DNA from: Dyella caseinilytica
GTDB lineage: Bacteria > Pseudomonadota > Gammaproteobacteria > Xanthomonadales > Rhodanobacteraceae
DNA length: 64,000 nt
Assembly: GCF_016865235.1 (NCBI RefSeq)
Contig: NZ_CP064030.1
Location: 1 to 64,000, forward strand
Reading direction: 5' to 3'
Shown here: piece after piece, positions 24,520-33,595 of the stretch
How positions within the stretch are numbered: the first letter of the stretch is position 1
Layout: each line of letters begins with the position of its first letter
Program-made: the position numbers and the translations under genes
The notes under the pieces: model-generated
The model's input: only the letters and a program-made list of their open reading frames with translations
The model's database searches: none
Told to the model about the DNA's origin: nothing

Positions 24520-25605
24520 ATGACTGAACTGCTCTCCGCCCATGCACTTGTTCCGCAAGCGCTTGATCACGCGCTGACCTTGCCCGCGCGCTTCTACACC
24601 GATCCGCGCATGGCCGCGCTGGATGCGTCGGTGATCTTCGCGCAGAGCTGGCAGTTGGTATGCCATCAGTCGCAGCTGGCGGATGTGGGCGATCACGTGG
24701 TCACCGAGATTGCAGGGTTGCCTTTGCTGGTGGTGCGCAGCGATGCGTCAGCCATTCGCGCTTTCCACAATGTGTGCAGGCACCGCGCGGGGCCGATTGC
24801 CAGTTGCGATGGGAAGCGGGCGCAAGCCTTGCGCTGCCGCTACCACGGCTGGACATATGGACTGGACGGCGTGCTGCGTGGTGCGCCGGAAATGGGGCGG
24901 ACACCCGATTTCAATCCGGCGGACATCCGGTTGCCTGAGGTGCGCGTGCACGTGTGGCAGGGGCTGGTTTTTGTCGCCATCGGCGAGGCGCCGCCGTTCG
25001 AGGATTTCGTGGCTGGCATTGATATGCGCCTCGGGCCGCAGCGGTCGCTACATGGCTATGAATTCCATCATCGCGTCAGTTATGACGTGGCCTGCAACTG
25101 GAAGGTGTACGTGGACAATTACCTGGAGGGCTACCACGTCCCCCAGATTCATCCCGGCCTGAACAGCCTGCTCGACTATCGCAGCTACATCACCGAAACC
25201 GCCGAGTGGTATTCATTCCAGTACAGCCCGCTGGAAAGCGCATCGGATTTGTATGGCAGCGGCGAGGCGCTGTATTACTTCCTGTATCCCAACGCGATGC
25301 TCAACATCCTGCCTGGACGCTTGCAAACCAATCGCGTACTGCCGCAAGGCGTTGATCGCTGCCGGGTGGAGTTCGATTTCTACTATGCACCGGACAGCAG
25401 CGCTGAGGCGCAGGCCCGTCGTGCGAAAGACATTGCGTTCAGCGATGAAGTGCAGGACGAGGATGTGACCATTTGCGAAGACGTACAGCGCGGCTTGGCT
25501 TCCGGGTCATACGAGGCGGGGCGCTTGAATCCGCTGCGCGAAAATGCGGTACATCACTTTCATGAAATCGTGCGTCGCGTGTATCGGGAGTCGCTGGCCG
25601 GGTAG
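24520..25605 (+). CDS. Rieske aromatic-ring-hydroxylating oxygenase, alpha subunit
   Basis: 361 residues. CRHRAGP with CRYHGW (about residues 86-109) gives the CxH...CxxH Rieske [2Fe-2S] ligands. NWKVYVDNYLEGYHVPQIHP (about 195-215) provides the mononuclear iron His pair and the bridging Asp. The overall sequence is closest in style to the choline, carnitine and glycine-betaine monooxygenase group (CMO/YeaW/GbcA) rather than to dioxygenases with a beta subunit. No ferredoxin reductase is encoded nearby, so electrons must come from elsewhere. AGGA precedes ATG 24520. The substrate is inferred only to be a small quaternary or aromatic compound. Confidence 0.88.
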   Translation: MTELLSAHALVPQALDHALTLPARFYTDPRMAALDASVIFAQSWQLVCHQSQLADVGDHVVTEIAGLPLLVVRSDASAIRAFHNVCRHRAGPIASCDGKRAQALRCRYHGWTYGLDGVLRGAPEMGRTPDFNPADIRLPEVRVHVWQGLVFVAIGEAPPFEDFVAGIDMRLGPQRSLHGYEFHHRVSYDVACNWKVYVDNYLEGYHVPQIHPGLNSLLDYRSYITETAEWYSFQYSPLESASDLYGSGEALYYFLYPNAMLNILPGRLQTNRVLPQGVDRCRVEFDFYYAPDSSAEAQARRAKDIAFSDEVQDEDVTICEDVQRGLASGSYEAGRLNPLRENAVHHFHEIVRRVYRESLAG

Positions 25606-25636
25606 AAAAAGTCAGGGGCGAGGCGGTTCACGCTTG

Positions 25637-25666
25637 CGTGCCCGGCCCCATCCGGCGGGCACGTTT
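25637..25666 (+). terminator. Stem-loop after the Rieske oxygenase gene
   Basis: CGTGCCCG (25637-25644) pairs with CGGGCACG (25656-25663), followed by TTT. A modest terminator separating this gene from ahpC. Confidence 0.6.
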
Positions 25667-25795
25667 AGAAAAATCCTCGGAAAATCAACGATCGATAGGC
25701 GGGGTAAATCAATCTCATCCCGACAATCAATTGGCTCTTTCCTGTCAAGGCATCTATTGTTGTGGCCTCATCCACAACCTAAGCGGAAGATATAG

Positions 25796-26359
25796 ATGTC
25801 GCTGATCAACACTGAAATCAAACCGTTCAAGGCCACCGCTTACAAGGACGGCAAGTTCATCGAAGTCACTGAAGCCGCATTGAAGGGCAAGTGGTCCGTG
25901 GTGGTGTTCTACCCGGCTGATTTCACTTTCGTGTGCCCGACCGAGCTGGAAGACCTCGCCGATCATCACGCCGAATTCCAGAAGCTGGGCGTGGAGATCT
26001 ACGGCGTCTCGACCGATACGCACTTCTCGCACAAGGCCTGGCACGACACCTCCGATGCGATCGGCAAGGTGAAGTACGCCCTGATCGGCGATCCGACCGG
26101 CGCCATCACCCGCAATTTCGACGTGATGATCGAAGAAGAAGGCCTGGCCCTGCGCGGCACTTTCGTGATCAATCCGGAAGGCCAGATCAAACTGTGCGAA
26201 ATCCACGACAACGGCATCGGCCGTGACGCGTCCGAACTGCTGCGCAAGGTCAAGGCCGCGCAGTACGTGGCCGCTCACCCGGGTGAAGTGTGCCCGGCCA
26301 AGTGGAAAGAAGGCCACAGCACCCTGAAGCCGTCGCTTGAGCTGGTCGGCAAGATCTAA
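25796..26359 (+). CDS. ahpC: Alkyl hydroperoxide reductase, peroxiredoxin subunit
   Basis: 187 residues, exactly the usual AhpC size. FTFVCPTELEDL places the peroxidatic cysteine at residue 47, and HPGEVCPAKW the resolving cysteine at residue 166, so it is a typical 2-Cys peroxiredoxin. It reduces hydrogen peroxide, organic peroxides and peroxynitrite in the cytoplasm and is recycled by AhpF, encoded next. GGAAG precedes ATG 25796. In relatives this gene is induced by oxidative stress through OxyR; no convincing OxyR site could be read by eye in the 130 bases upstream. A stem-loop lies between it and ahpF. Confidence 0.97.
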   Translation: MSLINTEIKPFKATAYKDGKFIEVTEAALKGKWSVVVFYPADFTFVCPTELEDLADHHAEFQKLGVEIYGVSTDTHFSHKAWHDTSDAIGKVKYALIGDPTGAITRNFDVMIEEEGLALRGTFVINPEGQIKLCEIHDNGIGRDASELLRKVKAAQYVAAHPGEVCPAKWKEGHSTLKPSLELVGKI

Positions 26360-26404
26360 TCTGCTGTTTCGCTTTGCGGCTTGCCTCCCCCTCCCGCGAG
26401 CCGC

Positions 26405-26428
26405 GGGCCTGCCCCACCCGGCAGGCCC
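26405..26428 (+). other. Stem-loop between ahpC and ahpF
   Basis: GGGCCTGCC (26405-26413) pairs perfectly with GGCAGGCCC (26420-26428). There is no U-tract, so it could reduce read-through or protect the ahpC message, giving more AhpC than AhpF. Confidence 0.55.
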
Positions 26429-26512
26429 ACCTTATTCCCGAGTTGTCGCCGTCATTCGCTAAGTGCGGATGCGGCGACGCTCACCCCGAAGAAGTCGATG
26501 GAGATGTCACAC

Positions 26513-28096
26513 ATGTTGGACAATGACCTCAAAGACCAGCTCAAGGCCTATCTCGAAAAGGTCGTGCACCCGATCGAACTGGTGGCTTCTCTCGACGATA
26601 GCGATTCATCGCAAGAATTGCGTTCACTGCTGCAGGACATCGCGTCGCTGTCCGATCGCGTGTCACTGAGTCTCCATGGGCACGACGCGCGCAAGCCATC
26701 GTTCGCGATCAACCGCGTCGGTACGGACATCAGCGTGCGCTTCGCCGGCATCCCCATGGGCCACGAGTTCACCTCGCTGGTGCTGGCGTTGCTGCAGGTA
26801 GGCGGTCATCCGCCGAAAGTTTCCGATGAGGTGATCGAGCAGGTGCGGCAGCTGGAAGGCGAATACGTGTTCGAAACCTTCATGTCGCTGTCCTGCCACA
26901 GCTGCCCCGACACGGTGCAGGCGCTGAACCTGATGAGCGTGCTCAATTCCAACATCAAGCATGTGGCGATTGATGGCGCGCTGTTCCAGAACGAAGTCGA
27001 ACAACGTCAGGTGATGGCGGTGCCGACCGTCTTTCTTAATGGCGAGCCATTCGACCAGGGACGCATGACGATCGAGCAGATCGCCGCACGCCTCGACAGT
27101 GGCGCCGCCGAGCGCGCCGCGGAAAAACTCAAGACGAAGAAGCCGTTCGAGGTGCTGGTGGTCGGCGGTGGCCCGGCTGGTGCCGCCGCGGCGATCTATG
27201 CTGCACGCAAAGGCATTCGCACCGGCGTGGCGGCTGAGCGCTTCGGTGGCCAGGTGCTGGATACGATGGCGATCGAGAACTTCATCTCGGTGCCCTATAC
27301 CGAAGGTCCGAAGCTCGCTGCTGCGCTCGAGCAACACGTACACGAATACGATGTGGACGTGATGAATTTGCAGCGCGCCGAACAGCTGATTCCAGCGGAT
27401 GAACCAGGCGGCCTGATCGAAGTGCAGCTCGCCAACGGCGCCTCGCTCAAGGCCAGGACCGTAGTGCTTTCCACTGGCGCGCGCTGGCGCAACATGAACG
27501 TGCCGGGCGAGCAGGAATACCGCAACAAGGGCGTTACCTACTGCCCGCATTGCGACGGTCCGCTGTTCAAGGGCAAGCGCGTGGCGGTGATCGGCGGCGG
27601 TAATTCCGGCGTGGAAGCGGCGATCGATCTGGCCGGCATCGTCGACCATGTCACCTTGCTGGAATTCGATGGCAAGCTGCGTGCGGACGAAGTACTACAG
27701 CGCAAGTTGCGCAGCCTGTCCAATGTCAGCGTGATCGTCAGCGCACAGACCACCGAAGTGCTGGGCGATGGCCAGAAGGTCACGGGTCTTGCTTATGCCG
27801 ATCGCAGCAGTGGCGCCAGCCATCGTGTGGAACTGGAAGGCGTGTTCGTACAGATCGGTTTGTTGCCGAATACGGAATGGCTGAAAGGTACGTTGAAGTT
27901 GTCCCCACGCGGCGAGATCGAAGTGGATGCGCGTGGCGAAACATCGGTGCCGGGTGTATTCGCCGCTGGCGATGTCACCACCACGCCATTCAAGCAAATC
28001 GTGATCGCCATGGGCGAGGGCGCCAAGGCTTCGCTGAGTGCCTTCGACTATCTGATCCGTCTGCCGGTTGAAGAAAAAGAAGCGGTTGCTGCATAA
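26513..28096 (+). CDS. ahpF: Alkyl hydroperoxide reductase, flavoprotein subunit
   Basis: 527 residues. The N-terminal domain has two thioredoxin-like folds with SLSCHSCPD (Cys128 and Cys131), the redox pair that reduces AhpC. VVGGGPAGAAAAIYAARKGI (about 215) is the FAD-binding motif, TYCPHCDGP (about 345) the thioredoxin-reductase-type active-site pair, and GGGNSGVEAAIDLAG the NADH-binding motif. VFAAGDVTTTP closes the FAD site. Electrons flow from NADH through FAD and both Cys pairs to AhpC. ATG 26513 gives the family N-terminus MLDNDLKDQL, with GGAG upstream; the in-frame region before it is Pro-rich and not coding-like. A terminator follows. Confidence 0.96.
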   Translation: MLDNDLKDQLKAYLEKVVHPIELVASLDDSDSSQELRSLLQDIASLSDRVSLSLHGHDARKPSFAINRVGTDISVRFAGIPMGHEFTSLVLALLQVGGHPPKVSDEVIEQVRQLEGEYVFETFMSLSCHSCPDTVQALNLMSVLNSNIKHVAIDGALFQNEVEQRQVMAVPTVFLNGEPFDQGRMTIEQIAARLDSGAAERAAEKLKTKKPFEVLVVGGGPAGAAAAIYAARKGIRTGVAAERFGGQVLDTMAIENFISVPYTEGPKLAAALEQHVHEYDVDVMNLQRAEQLIPADEPGGLIEVQLANGASLKARTVVLSTGARWRNMNVPGEQEYRNKGVTYCPHCDGPLFKGKRVAVIGGGNSGVEAAIDLAGIVDHVTLLEFDGKLRADEVLQRKLRSLSNVSVIVSAQTTEVLGDGQKVTGLAYADRSSGASHRVELEGVFVQIGLLPNTEWLKGTLKLSPRGEIEVDARGETSVPGVFAAGDVTTTPFKQIVIAMGEGAKASLSAFDYLIRLPVEEKEAVAA

Positions 28097-28120
28097 AAAA
28101 AGCTAGCCCCTGCATGGGTA

Positions 28121-28147
28121 CCTCCCCGGCTTACGCCGGGGAGGTTT
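28121..28147 (+). terminator. Terminator after ahpF
   Basis: CCTCCCCGGC (28121-28130) pairs perfectly with GCCGGGGAGG (28135-28144) around TTAC, then TTT. It ends the ahpC-ahpF unit. Confidence 0.75.
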
Positions 28148-28266
28148 GCAGCGTTGCAGTCAACGCCATCGTCGCTTTACGAAGCAGAAACATAGCTGCG
28201 GCGCTTATGGATACCCCTGCAGCAAAGTTGTAGCCTGTTTGTCTCGAGGTAAGAAGGAGACTGGCC

Positions 28267-30576
28267 ATGAGCGACAAGCCCGATCTTGAAGGCGTAAGCA
28301 CCTACCAGGGGCCAGCCGGTGGATGGGGCGCGCTGCGTGCCGTCGCCAAGGCGTTGAGCGGGCAGATGGCGATCGGCCGCGAAACCGTCGCGCTGACCCG
28401 CATGAACCAGCCGCACGGTTTCGATTGCCCAGGTTGCGCATGGCCTGATCCGAAGCACACCAGTTCCTTCGAATTTTGTGAGAACGGCGCCAAAGCCGTG
28501 TCGTGGGAAGCGACCGCCAAGCGTGTGCGTCCGGAATTCTTCGCTGCCAATCCCGTATCGTCGCTGTGGCACATGAGCGACTACGCGCTGGAAAGCCTGG
28601 GTCGTCTTACCCATCCCATGGCTTACGACGCGGCCACCGACACGTATGTCGCCATCGAATGGGACGAAGCGATGCGTCGCATTGGTGCGGCGCTCAATGC
28701 GTTGCCCACGCCGGAAGCGGCGGAGTTCTACACCTCCGGGCGCGCGTCGAACGAAGCGGCCTTCCTGTACCAGATCTTTGCGCGCGAATTCGGTTCGAAC
28801 AATTTCCCTGATTGCTCGAACATGTGTCACGAAGCCACCAGCGTGGGTTTGCCGCAATCCATCGGTGTCGGCAAGGGCACCGTGACGCTGGAAGATTTCG
28901 ATCATTGCGATGCGCTGTTCTGCATCGGTCACAATCCAGGCACCAATCATCCACGCATGCTGGGTACCCTGCGCGAAGTGGCAAAGCGCGGCGTGCCGAT
29001 CGTCGCCATCAATCCATTGCCTGAGCGTGGATTGGAGCGTTTCACCTCGCCGCAGGATCCGCTTGAGATGGTGGCCGGTCGCGAGACCGAGTTGGCATCC
29101 ACCTATTACAAGATCAAATGCGGCGGCGACGACGCCATGCTCAAGGGCATGATGAAGTGGCTGCTCGAGCTGGATGCCAGCGATCTTTCGCACGGCGGCA
29201 AAGGCTTGCTGGATCGTGCGTTCATTGCCGAGCATACCGTCGGTATCGACGATCTGGTTGCCGACATCCAGGCCACCAGCTGGGATGCGATCACGGCGAA
29301 GTCGGGCTTGTCGCGCGAAGAGATCATGCACATTGCCGAGATCTACGCGAAGGCTGAGCGCGTGATCGTCTGCTACGGCATGGGCATTACCCAGCATGCG
29401 CACGGTACGCAGAACGTGTGGCAGATCGCCAACCTGCTGATGCTGCGCGGAAACATCGGGCGCGAGGGCGCCGGCATCTGTCCCTTGCGTGGGCATTCCA
29501 ATGTGCAGGGCAATCGCACCGTCGGCATCACCGAAAAGCCGGATGACAATCTGGTCAAAGGCGTCGAAAAAGCGTTTGGTTTCACGTTCCCCAAGAAACA
29601 TGGCAACGATGCCGTGGCGGCGGTACGTGCGATCCGCGACGGTCAGTCCAAGGCGCTGATTTGCCTGGGTGGCAATCTTGCCGTAGCGATGTCTGATCCA
29701 GATGCCACCTTTGCCGCCATGCGCAAGCTGGATCTGGCCGTGCATGTGGCGACCAAGCTCAATCGCTCACATCTCATTCTTGCCAAACAATCCTTCATTT
29801 TTCCTTGCCTGGGCCGCACGGAGCTGGATGTGCAGGCCGGAGGTCCGCAGTCGGTGACCGTAGAAGATTCCATGTCGATGGTGCACGCGTCGGAAGGCAC
29901 GTTGGAACCGGCTTCCGAACATCTGCGCTCCGAACCATGGATCGTCGCTCAGATGGCCAAGGCAACGCTGCCTGATACGCGCGTGGACTGGGAAGGTCTG
30001 GTCGGCAACTACGATCGCATCCGCGACAAGATCGAAGTGGTCTATCCGATTTTCGCCAACTACAACCAGCGCATCCGTGAGCCCGGTGGCTTTCGGTTGT
30101 TCGTGGGTGCTTCCGAGCGCAAATGGCTGACTCCAGACGGCAAGGCGCATTTCCTGGTCGGCAGGGGTATCGACGAGGATCCGCTCCTCGACATCGATCA
30201 CCTCACACTCACCACGATCCGCTCGCACGACCAATACAACACCACCATCTACAGCCTCAATGATCGCTATCGCGGCATCAGCGGGCGCCGCGATGTGGTG
30301 TTCATCAATGCTGCAGATCTCGATGCGAACGGATTGCGTCACGGCGATCGGATCGATATCGAAGTAGTCGGACCGACCTCACTGGGCAGCGATGGACAGG
30401 TGCGTGCAGTACGGGGCTTTACGGCGGTGGCATATCCCATCGCGCAGGGCACGGTCGCGATGTACTACCCGGAAGGCAACCGGCTGGTGAGTCTGGATAG
30501 CCACGACGAGCAGTCGGGAACGCCAAGTTACAAGTCGATCCCGGTATCACTGAAGGCGGCCACTGCGGCGGCTTGA
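28267..30576 (+). CDS. YdeP-like molybdopterin oxidoreductase
   Basis: 769 residues, of the FdhF/YdeP formate-dehydrogenase-like group. GFDCPGCAWPD near residue 52 is the short cysteine motif of that group, in place of a full N-terminal [4Fe-4S] domain. ALFCIGHNPGTNHPRML and LLMLRGNIGREGAGICPLRG are molybdopterin-binding blocks. SLNDRYRGISGRRDVVFIN opens the C-terminal cofactor cap. In E. coli YdeP is tied to acid resistance, but the substrate is not established. Neither an FdhD-like maturation partner nor an electron-transfer subunit is encoded next to it. GGAG precedes ATG 28267. Cytoplasmic; no signal peptide. Confidence 0.92.
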   Translation: MSDKPDLEGVSTYQGPAGGWGALRAVAKALSGQMAIGRETVALTRMNQPHGFDCPGCAWPDPKHTSSFEFCENGAKAVSWEATAKRVRPEFFAANPVSSLWHMSDYALESLGRLTHPMAYDAATDTYVAIEWDEAMRRIGAALNALPTPEAAEFYTSGRASNEAAFLYQIFAREFGSNNFPDCSNMCHEATSVGLPQSIGVGKGTVTLEDFDHCDALFCIGHNPGTNHPRMLGTLREVAKRGVPIVAINPLPERGLERFTSPQDPLEMVAGRETELASTYYKIKCGGDDAMLKGMMKWLLELDASDLSHGGKGLLDRAFIAEHTVGIDDLVADIQATSWDAITAKSGLSREEIMHIAEIYAKAERVIVCYGMGITQHAHGTQNVWQIANLLMLRGNIGREGAGICPLRGHSNVQGNRTVGITEKPDDNLVKGVEKAFGFTFPKKHGNDAVAAVRAIRDGQSKALICLGGNLAVAMSDPDATFAAMRKLDLAVHVATKLNRSHLILAKQSFIFPCLGRTELDVQAGGPQSVTVEDSMSMVHASEGTLEPASEHLRSEPWIVAQMAKATLPDTRVDWEGLVGNYDRIRDKIEVVYPIFANYNQRIREPGGFRLFVGASERKWLTPDGKAHFLVGRGIDEDPLLDIDHLTLTTIRSHDQYNTTIYSLNDRYRGISGRRDVVFINAADLDANGLRHGDRIDIEVVGPTSLGSDGQVRAVRGFTAVAYPIAQGTVAMYYPEGNRLVSLDSHDEQSGTPSYKSIPVSLKAATAAA

Positions 30577-30595
30577 GTCGGTAAGTACAACTCAC

Positions 30596-30673
30596 CTCAC
30601 GTCATTCCGGCGAAGGCCGGAATCCATGCTTCGTACTGGCGATGGATTCCGGCCTTCGCCGGAATGACGTGAG
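30596..30673. repeat. Long REP-like inverted repeat, copy 3
   Basis: 32-base arms (30596-30627 and 30642-30673) are perfect reverse complements, each with an internal TTCCGGC-GAAG-GCCGGAA hairpin. Lies after the YdeP-like gene and may also end its transcript. Confidence 0.85.
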
Positions 30674-30845
30674 GAATATGGGGCTTGCCGGAAAATATGG
30701 GCGTACCGTGACTAAAGCATCGTTCGTCCCGGGGCTCTATTACGTTAGTCTCGATAAGCCAGGAGCCTGAGTCCTGTTGGCTAGAGCAGTCTGTGTGACC
30801 CCCGCCGAAAGGCATCTTAAGTCTCCCAGCTTCTGGAGTAGCCCG

Positions 30846-32171
30846 ATGCGGTATGCAAGATGGCTGGCTTCCCTCGTCATGCTTGCCGCACTTGGCGGCA
30901 TAAGCGGCACCGCATCAGCTGATCTTCCCGCAAGCGCCACCATCCGCATCGGCGCCGCTACCGTCGTGTTGAATGGTCCATGGAAATTCTCAACGGGTGA
31001 CGATCTTGGCTGGGCTGCTCCTGACGTCGATGACAGTCATTGGGAGACGGTCGACCTGACTCCTGCGCCGGGCGCACACGACGGCGATGTCGGCCTGCCG
31101 GGCTATGTATCCGGCTGGAGCATGCGTGGTCACCCCGGTTATATCGGCTACGCCTGGTACAGGTTGCGCGTCACGGTTGACGATGACCACAACACTCCGC
31201 TCGCGGTGGCCGGTCCCACGGATGTCGACAGCACCTATCAGCTCTACGTCGATGGCAAGCTGCTCGGAGGTTCTGGCAGGTTCTCCGGCAAAACGCCAAC
31301 GGTATACAGCGTGCAGCCGAGCGTTTACCCATTAACAGGTGTGCCGGCAGGAACACGCACGTACGTGATCGCGCTGCGTGTATGGATGGATCCGGGCGAT
31401 GCGGGTGAGGACAGCGGCGGCATCCATATTGCGCCGACGCTTGGTACGCTGGATGGCGTCACCGAACTGCATGAAGTGCAATGGCTGCAGACCTTCAAGG
31501 GCTATGTCGTCGACGCTGCGGAGCCGATGGCTTTCGTGCTGCTGGCGATCCTGGTGTTCGCACTGATGGCCTGTCGTTCGCGCGATGCCTATCGCTGGTT
31601 GGTTGTGGCACTACTGCTCACCGCATGTTTGCGCGTAAACCAGGTGTTGTTCTACTGGACGCATTACGAAAGCCTGCGCACGTATGACGTGGCGACAGCC
31701 GTGCTGTTGACGCCTTTGACACTGGCAGCGTGGGTGATGGCCTGGCGGGACTGGTTTGGCTTGAAGCCATCACGCTGGCTGTCGCGTACGGTCCTCGTGC
31801 TGACACTGGTTTATGTGCTTTTTGCACTGGTCGGCCGCCCGTGGTTCGCGCCAGCGTACGGCTGGGCGACCGCTGCCAACTTTCTTGTCATGGCAGTGCG
31901 TCTGATTTTCGCGGCGCTTTATCTTTGCACTGTGGGTTACGGGCTGCTTCGCCAGCTCAGATTCTCAACATGCCTGGCTGCACTCACAGCCGTGTTGATG
32001 GGTATCGGTCTGTTTGCGAGAGAACTCAGCAGCATCGGTTTGCAAGGGATATGGTTTCCCTACGGTGTCGGCGTGTCGCGTACGCAATACGCCTACGCTG
32101 GCTTTAGCGTATTGCTGTTCGTCCTGCTGCTGATGCGCTTTATCCGTTACGCAAGAGCGAAATGGTACTGA
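30846..32171 (+). CDS. 7TMR-DISM-like membrane protein without output domain
   Basis: 441 residues. A signal peptide (about 1-25, ending TASA) precedes a beta-rich extracytoplasmic domain of about 190 residues (NGPWKFSTGDD, then YAWYRLRV and YQLYVDGKLLGGSG) that resembles a GH2-type or DISM carbohydrate-binding jelly roll. About seven membrane helices fill residues 220-435, and the protein stops with a short basic tail (RYARAKWY). Sensor proteins of this build usually continue into a kinase, cyclase or phosphatase domain, which is missing. It could signal through a partner or be a truncated receptor. GGAG precedes ATG 30846. Confidence 0.7.
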   Translation: MRYARWLASLVMLAALGGISGTASADLPASATIRIGAATVVLNGPWKFSTGDDLGWAAPDVDDSHWETVDLTPAPGAHDGDVGLPGYVSGWSMRGHPGYIGYAWYRLRVTVDDDHNTPLAVAGPTDVDSTYQLYVDGKLLGGSGRFSGKTPTVYSVQPSVYPLTGVPAGTRTYVIALRVWMDPGDAGEDSGGIHIAPTLGTLDGVTELHEVQWLQTFKGYVVDAAEPMAFVLLAILVFALMACRSRDAYRWLVVALLLTACLRVNQVLFYWTHYESLRTYDVATAVLLTPLTLAAWVMAWRDWFGLKPSRWLSRTVLVLTLVYVLFALVGRPWFAPAYGWATAANFLVMAVRLIFAALYLCTVGYGLLRQLRFSTCLAALTAVLMGIGLFARELSSIGLQGIWFPYGVGVSRTQYAYAGFSVLLFVLLLMRFIRYARAKWY

Positions 32172-32180
32172 AGCAGTTGC

Positions 32181-32546
32181 TCAGGAAAACTGTTCCTCGA
32201 TGCTGCGCGTCAGCGGCGTCACTTCATCGCCTGTGTGCTTGGTGGATGCCGGTTCGATCAGCAGCACCCAGCATTCTTCATCGGCGATGGGATTGTGGCG
32301 AACGCCCGTGGGAATGGTGAGAAAGTCGCCTTCACGAAGATGTACCACTCCATCCTCGAATTCGATGCGCATTTCACCTTTGACGATGTGGAACAGCTCA
32401 TCTTCGGCATCATGCGCGTGCCAGACCAGCTGGCCTTTGAGCTTGGCGGCCTTCAGCAATTGATTGTTGACCTTGCCGATGACCTTTGGCGACCAGTACT
32501 CGGTCACGCGATCGAACGCGGCTAGCAAATTTTGTGCGGCGAGCAT
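32181..32546 (-). CDS. Cupin-domain protein
   Basis: 121 residues. WHAHDAEDELFHIVKGEMRI is cupin motif 1 (GxxxHxHxxxxE type), and FLTIPTGVRHNPIADEEC is motif 2, so a single-domain metal-binding beta-barrel is expected with His/His/Glu/His ligands. These small cupins can be sugar or thiol dioxygenases, isomerases or binding proteins; no specific role can be assigned. ATG 32546 with GAGG just upstream is better than a TTG 15 bases before it. It lies downstream of the LysR gene on the same strand (42-base gap) and may be cotranscribed. Confidence 0.88.
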   Translation of the reverse strand: MLAAQNLLAAFDRVTEYWSPKVIGKVNNQLLKAAKLKGQLVWHAHDAEDELFHIVKGEMRIEFEDGVVHLREGDFLTIPTGVRHNPIADEECWVLLIEPASTKHTGDEVTPLTRSIEEQFS

Positions 32547-32588
32547 GCGAACCTCAATCAAGAAATGCCAGATAGAAGTCCGTTTTTA

Positions 32589-33488
32589 TCACGGCGAAGG
32601 CGGAAACGTCTCGTGCAGGAAGTGGATGAAACTTTCCAGCTTGGGCGGCATGCGGCGATCCGGCAGGTACACCACATGCACGGGCCAGGACGGCGCTGGC
32701 CAGTTGGGAAAGAGGCGTATCAGGCGTCCTGAGTCCAGATCTTCCTGAAGCATCATTTGTGGTTGAAGGATGATGCCCAACCCCGCGATCGCGGCTTCAC
32801 GCAGCGCCATGCCGCCGTTGACGTCCAGGCGGCCGCGTACCGTGACATATTCCTCGCCCTTGCCATCGGGTCGCGGAAAGCGCCAATGGCGCTCCGGTCC
32901 GGCAGAGAACAGGAAGGCAAGACAGTTGTGCTGCAGAAGATCGGCCGGTGTCTGCGGAAGGCCATACCTCGCCAGATAGGCCGGTGAGGCACACGCTATT
33001 CTCGGTGAATCGCGCAGTTGCCGCGCAATAAGGTTGGAATCCGGCAGTGTGCCGATGCGAATGGCGGCATCAAAACCTTCCTCGGCCAAATCGACGATGC
33101 GATCGTTGAGCGACAGTTCGACCTGCACATCCGGATAGCGATCCAGGTAATTCGCCAAGACAGGCATGAGTGCACGCGTGCCGTAAGTGATCGGGCAGCT
33201 GATACGCAATCTGCCGCGCGGACTGGCTTGCATCTCGCGCGCATCGAGTTCGGCCGAATCGACCAGAGTCAAAATTTCCAGGCAGCGTGCGTGATAACGC
33301 TCGCCCAATTCGGTCAGGCTCTGGCTGCGCGTGGTGCGGTTGAGCAGCCGGCCTTTCAGGCGCTGCTCCAGTTCCCGGATGTGATTGCCCACCATCGTTG
33401 CCGTCATGCCGCTGCCTTCGGCGGCAGCGGCGAAACTGCCGCGTTCCACCACCCGCACAAACATGGCCATGCTGGTGAAGCGGTCCAT
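32589..33488 (-). CDS. LysR family regulator
   Basis: 299 residues. The N-terminal helix-turn-helix includes FAAAAEGSGMTATMVGNHIR and LLNRTTRSQSLTELG. The effector domain shows LRISCPITYGTRALMPVL and GLGIILQPQMML, as in the DmlR/CrgA-like group. It is divergent from an SDR gene lacking the usual catalytic residues, with two direct repeats in the gap, so that gene is the likely target. The start MDRFTSMAMFVRVVERGSF is the common N-terminus of this group. Confidence 0.92.
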   Translation of the reverse strand: MDRFTSMAMFVRVVERGSFAAAAEGSGMTATMVGNHIRELEQRLKGRLLNRTTRSQSLTELGERYHARCLEILTLVDSAELDAREMQASPRGRLRISCPITYGTRALMPVLANYLDRYPDVQVELSLNDRIVDLAEEGFDAAIRIGTLPDSNLIARQLRDSPRIACASPAYLARYGLPQTPADLLQHNCLAFLFSAGPERHWRFPRPDGKGEEYVTVRGRLDVNGGMALREAAIAGLGIILQPQMMLQEDLDSGRLIRLFPNWPAPSWPVHVVYLPDRRMPPKLESFIHFLHETFPPSP

Positions 33489-33501
33489 TCAAAACACCTG
33501 C

Positions 33502-33553
33502 TAAGGAGTGATGAAAGAAATAAGGCGTTTATCAATCACGCTTAAGGAATGAT
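33502..33553. promoter_or_regulatory. Direct repeats in the LysR/SDR gap
   Basis: TAAGGAGTGAT (33502-33512) and TAAGGAATGAT (33543-33553) differ at one position and start 41 bases apart, about four helical turns, so both face the same side of the DNA. Suitable for cooperative binding by the divergent regulator. Confidence 0.5.
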
Positions 33554-33595
33554 AGTGGCTGCCTTCCCCCATCCACAATCTGTCCGGAGCAACGT

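Noticed and set aside
25680..25795. An OxyR site upstream of ahpC
   Set aside because: ATAG and AATCAAT-like pieces occur but not in the four spaced ATAG tracts needed. A matrix search would be required.
28177..29745. A 522-codon open frame antisense to the YdeP-like gene
   Set aside because: It is covered by a full-length molybdopterin enzyme on the other strand and lacks motifs, a signal or a ribosome binding site. The same holds for the long mirror frames at 7116-8096, 22609-23874 and 26663-27649.
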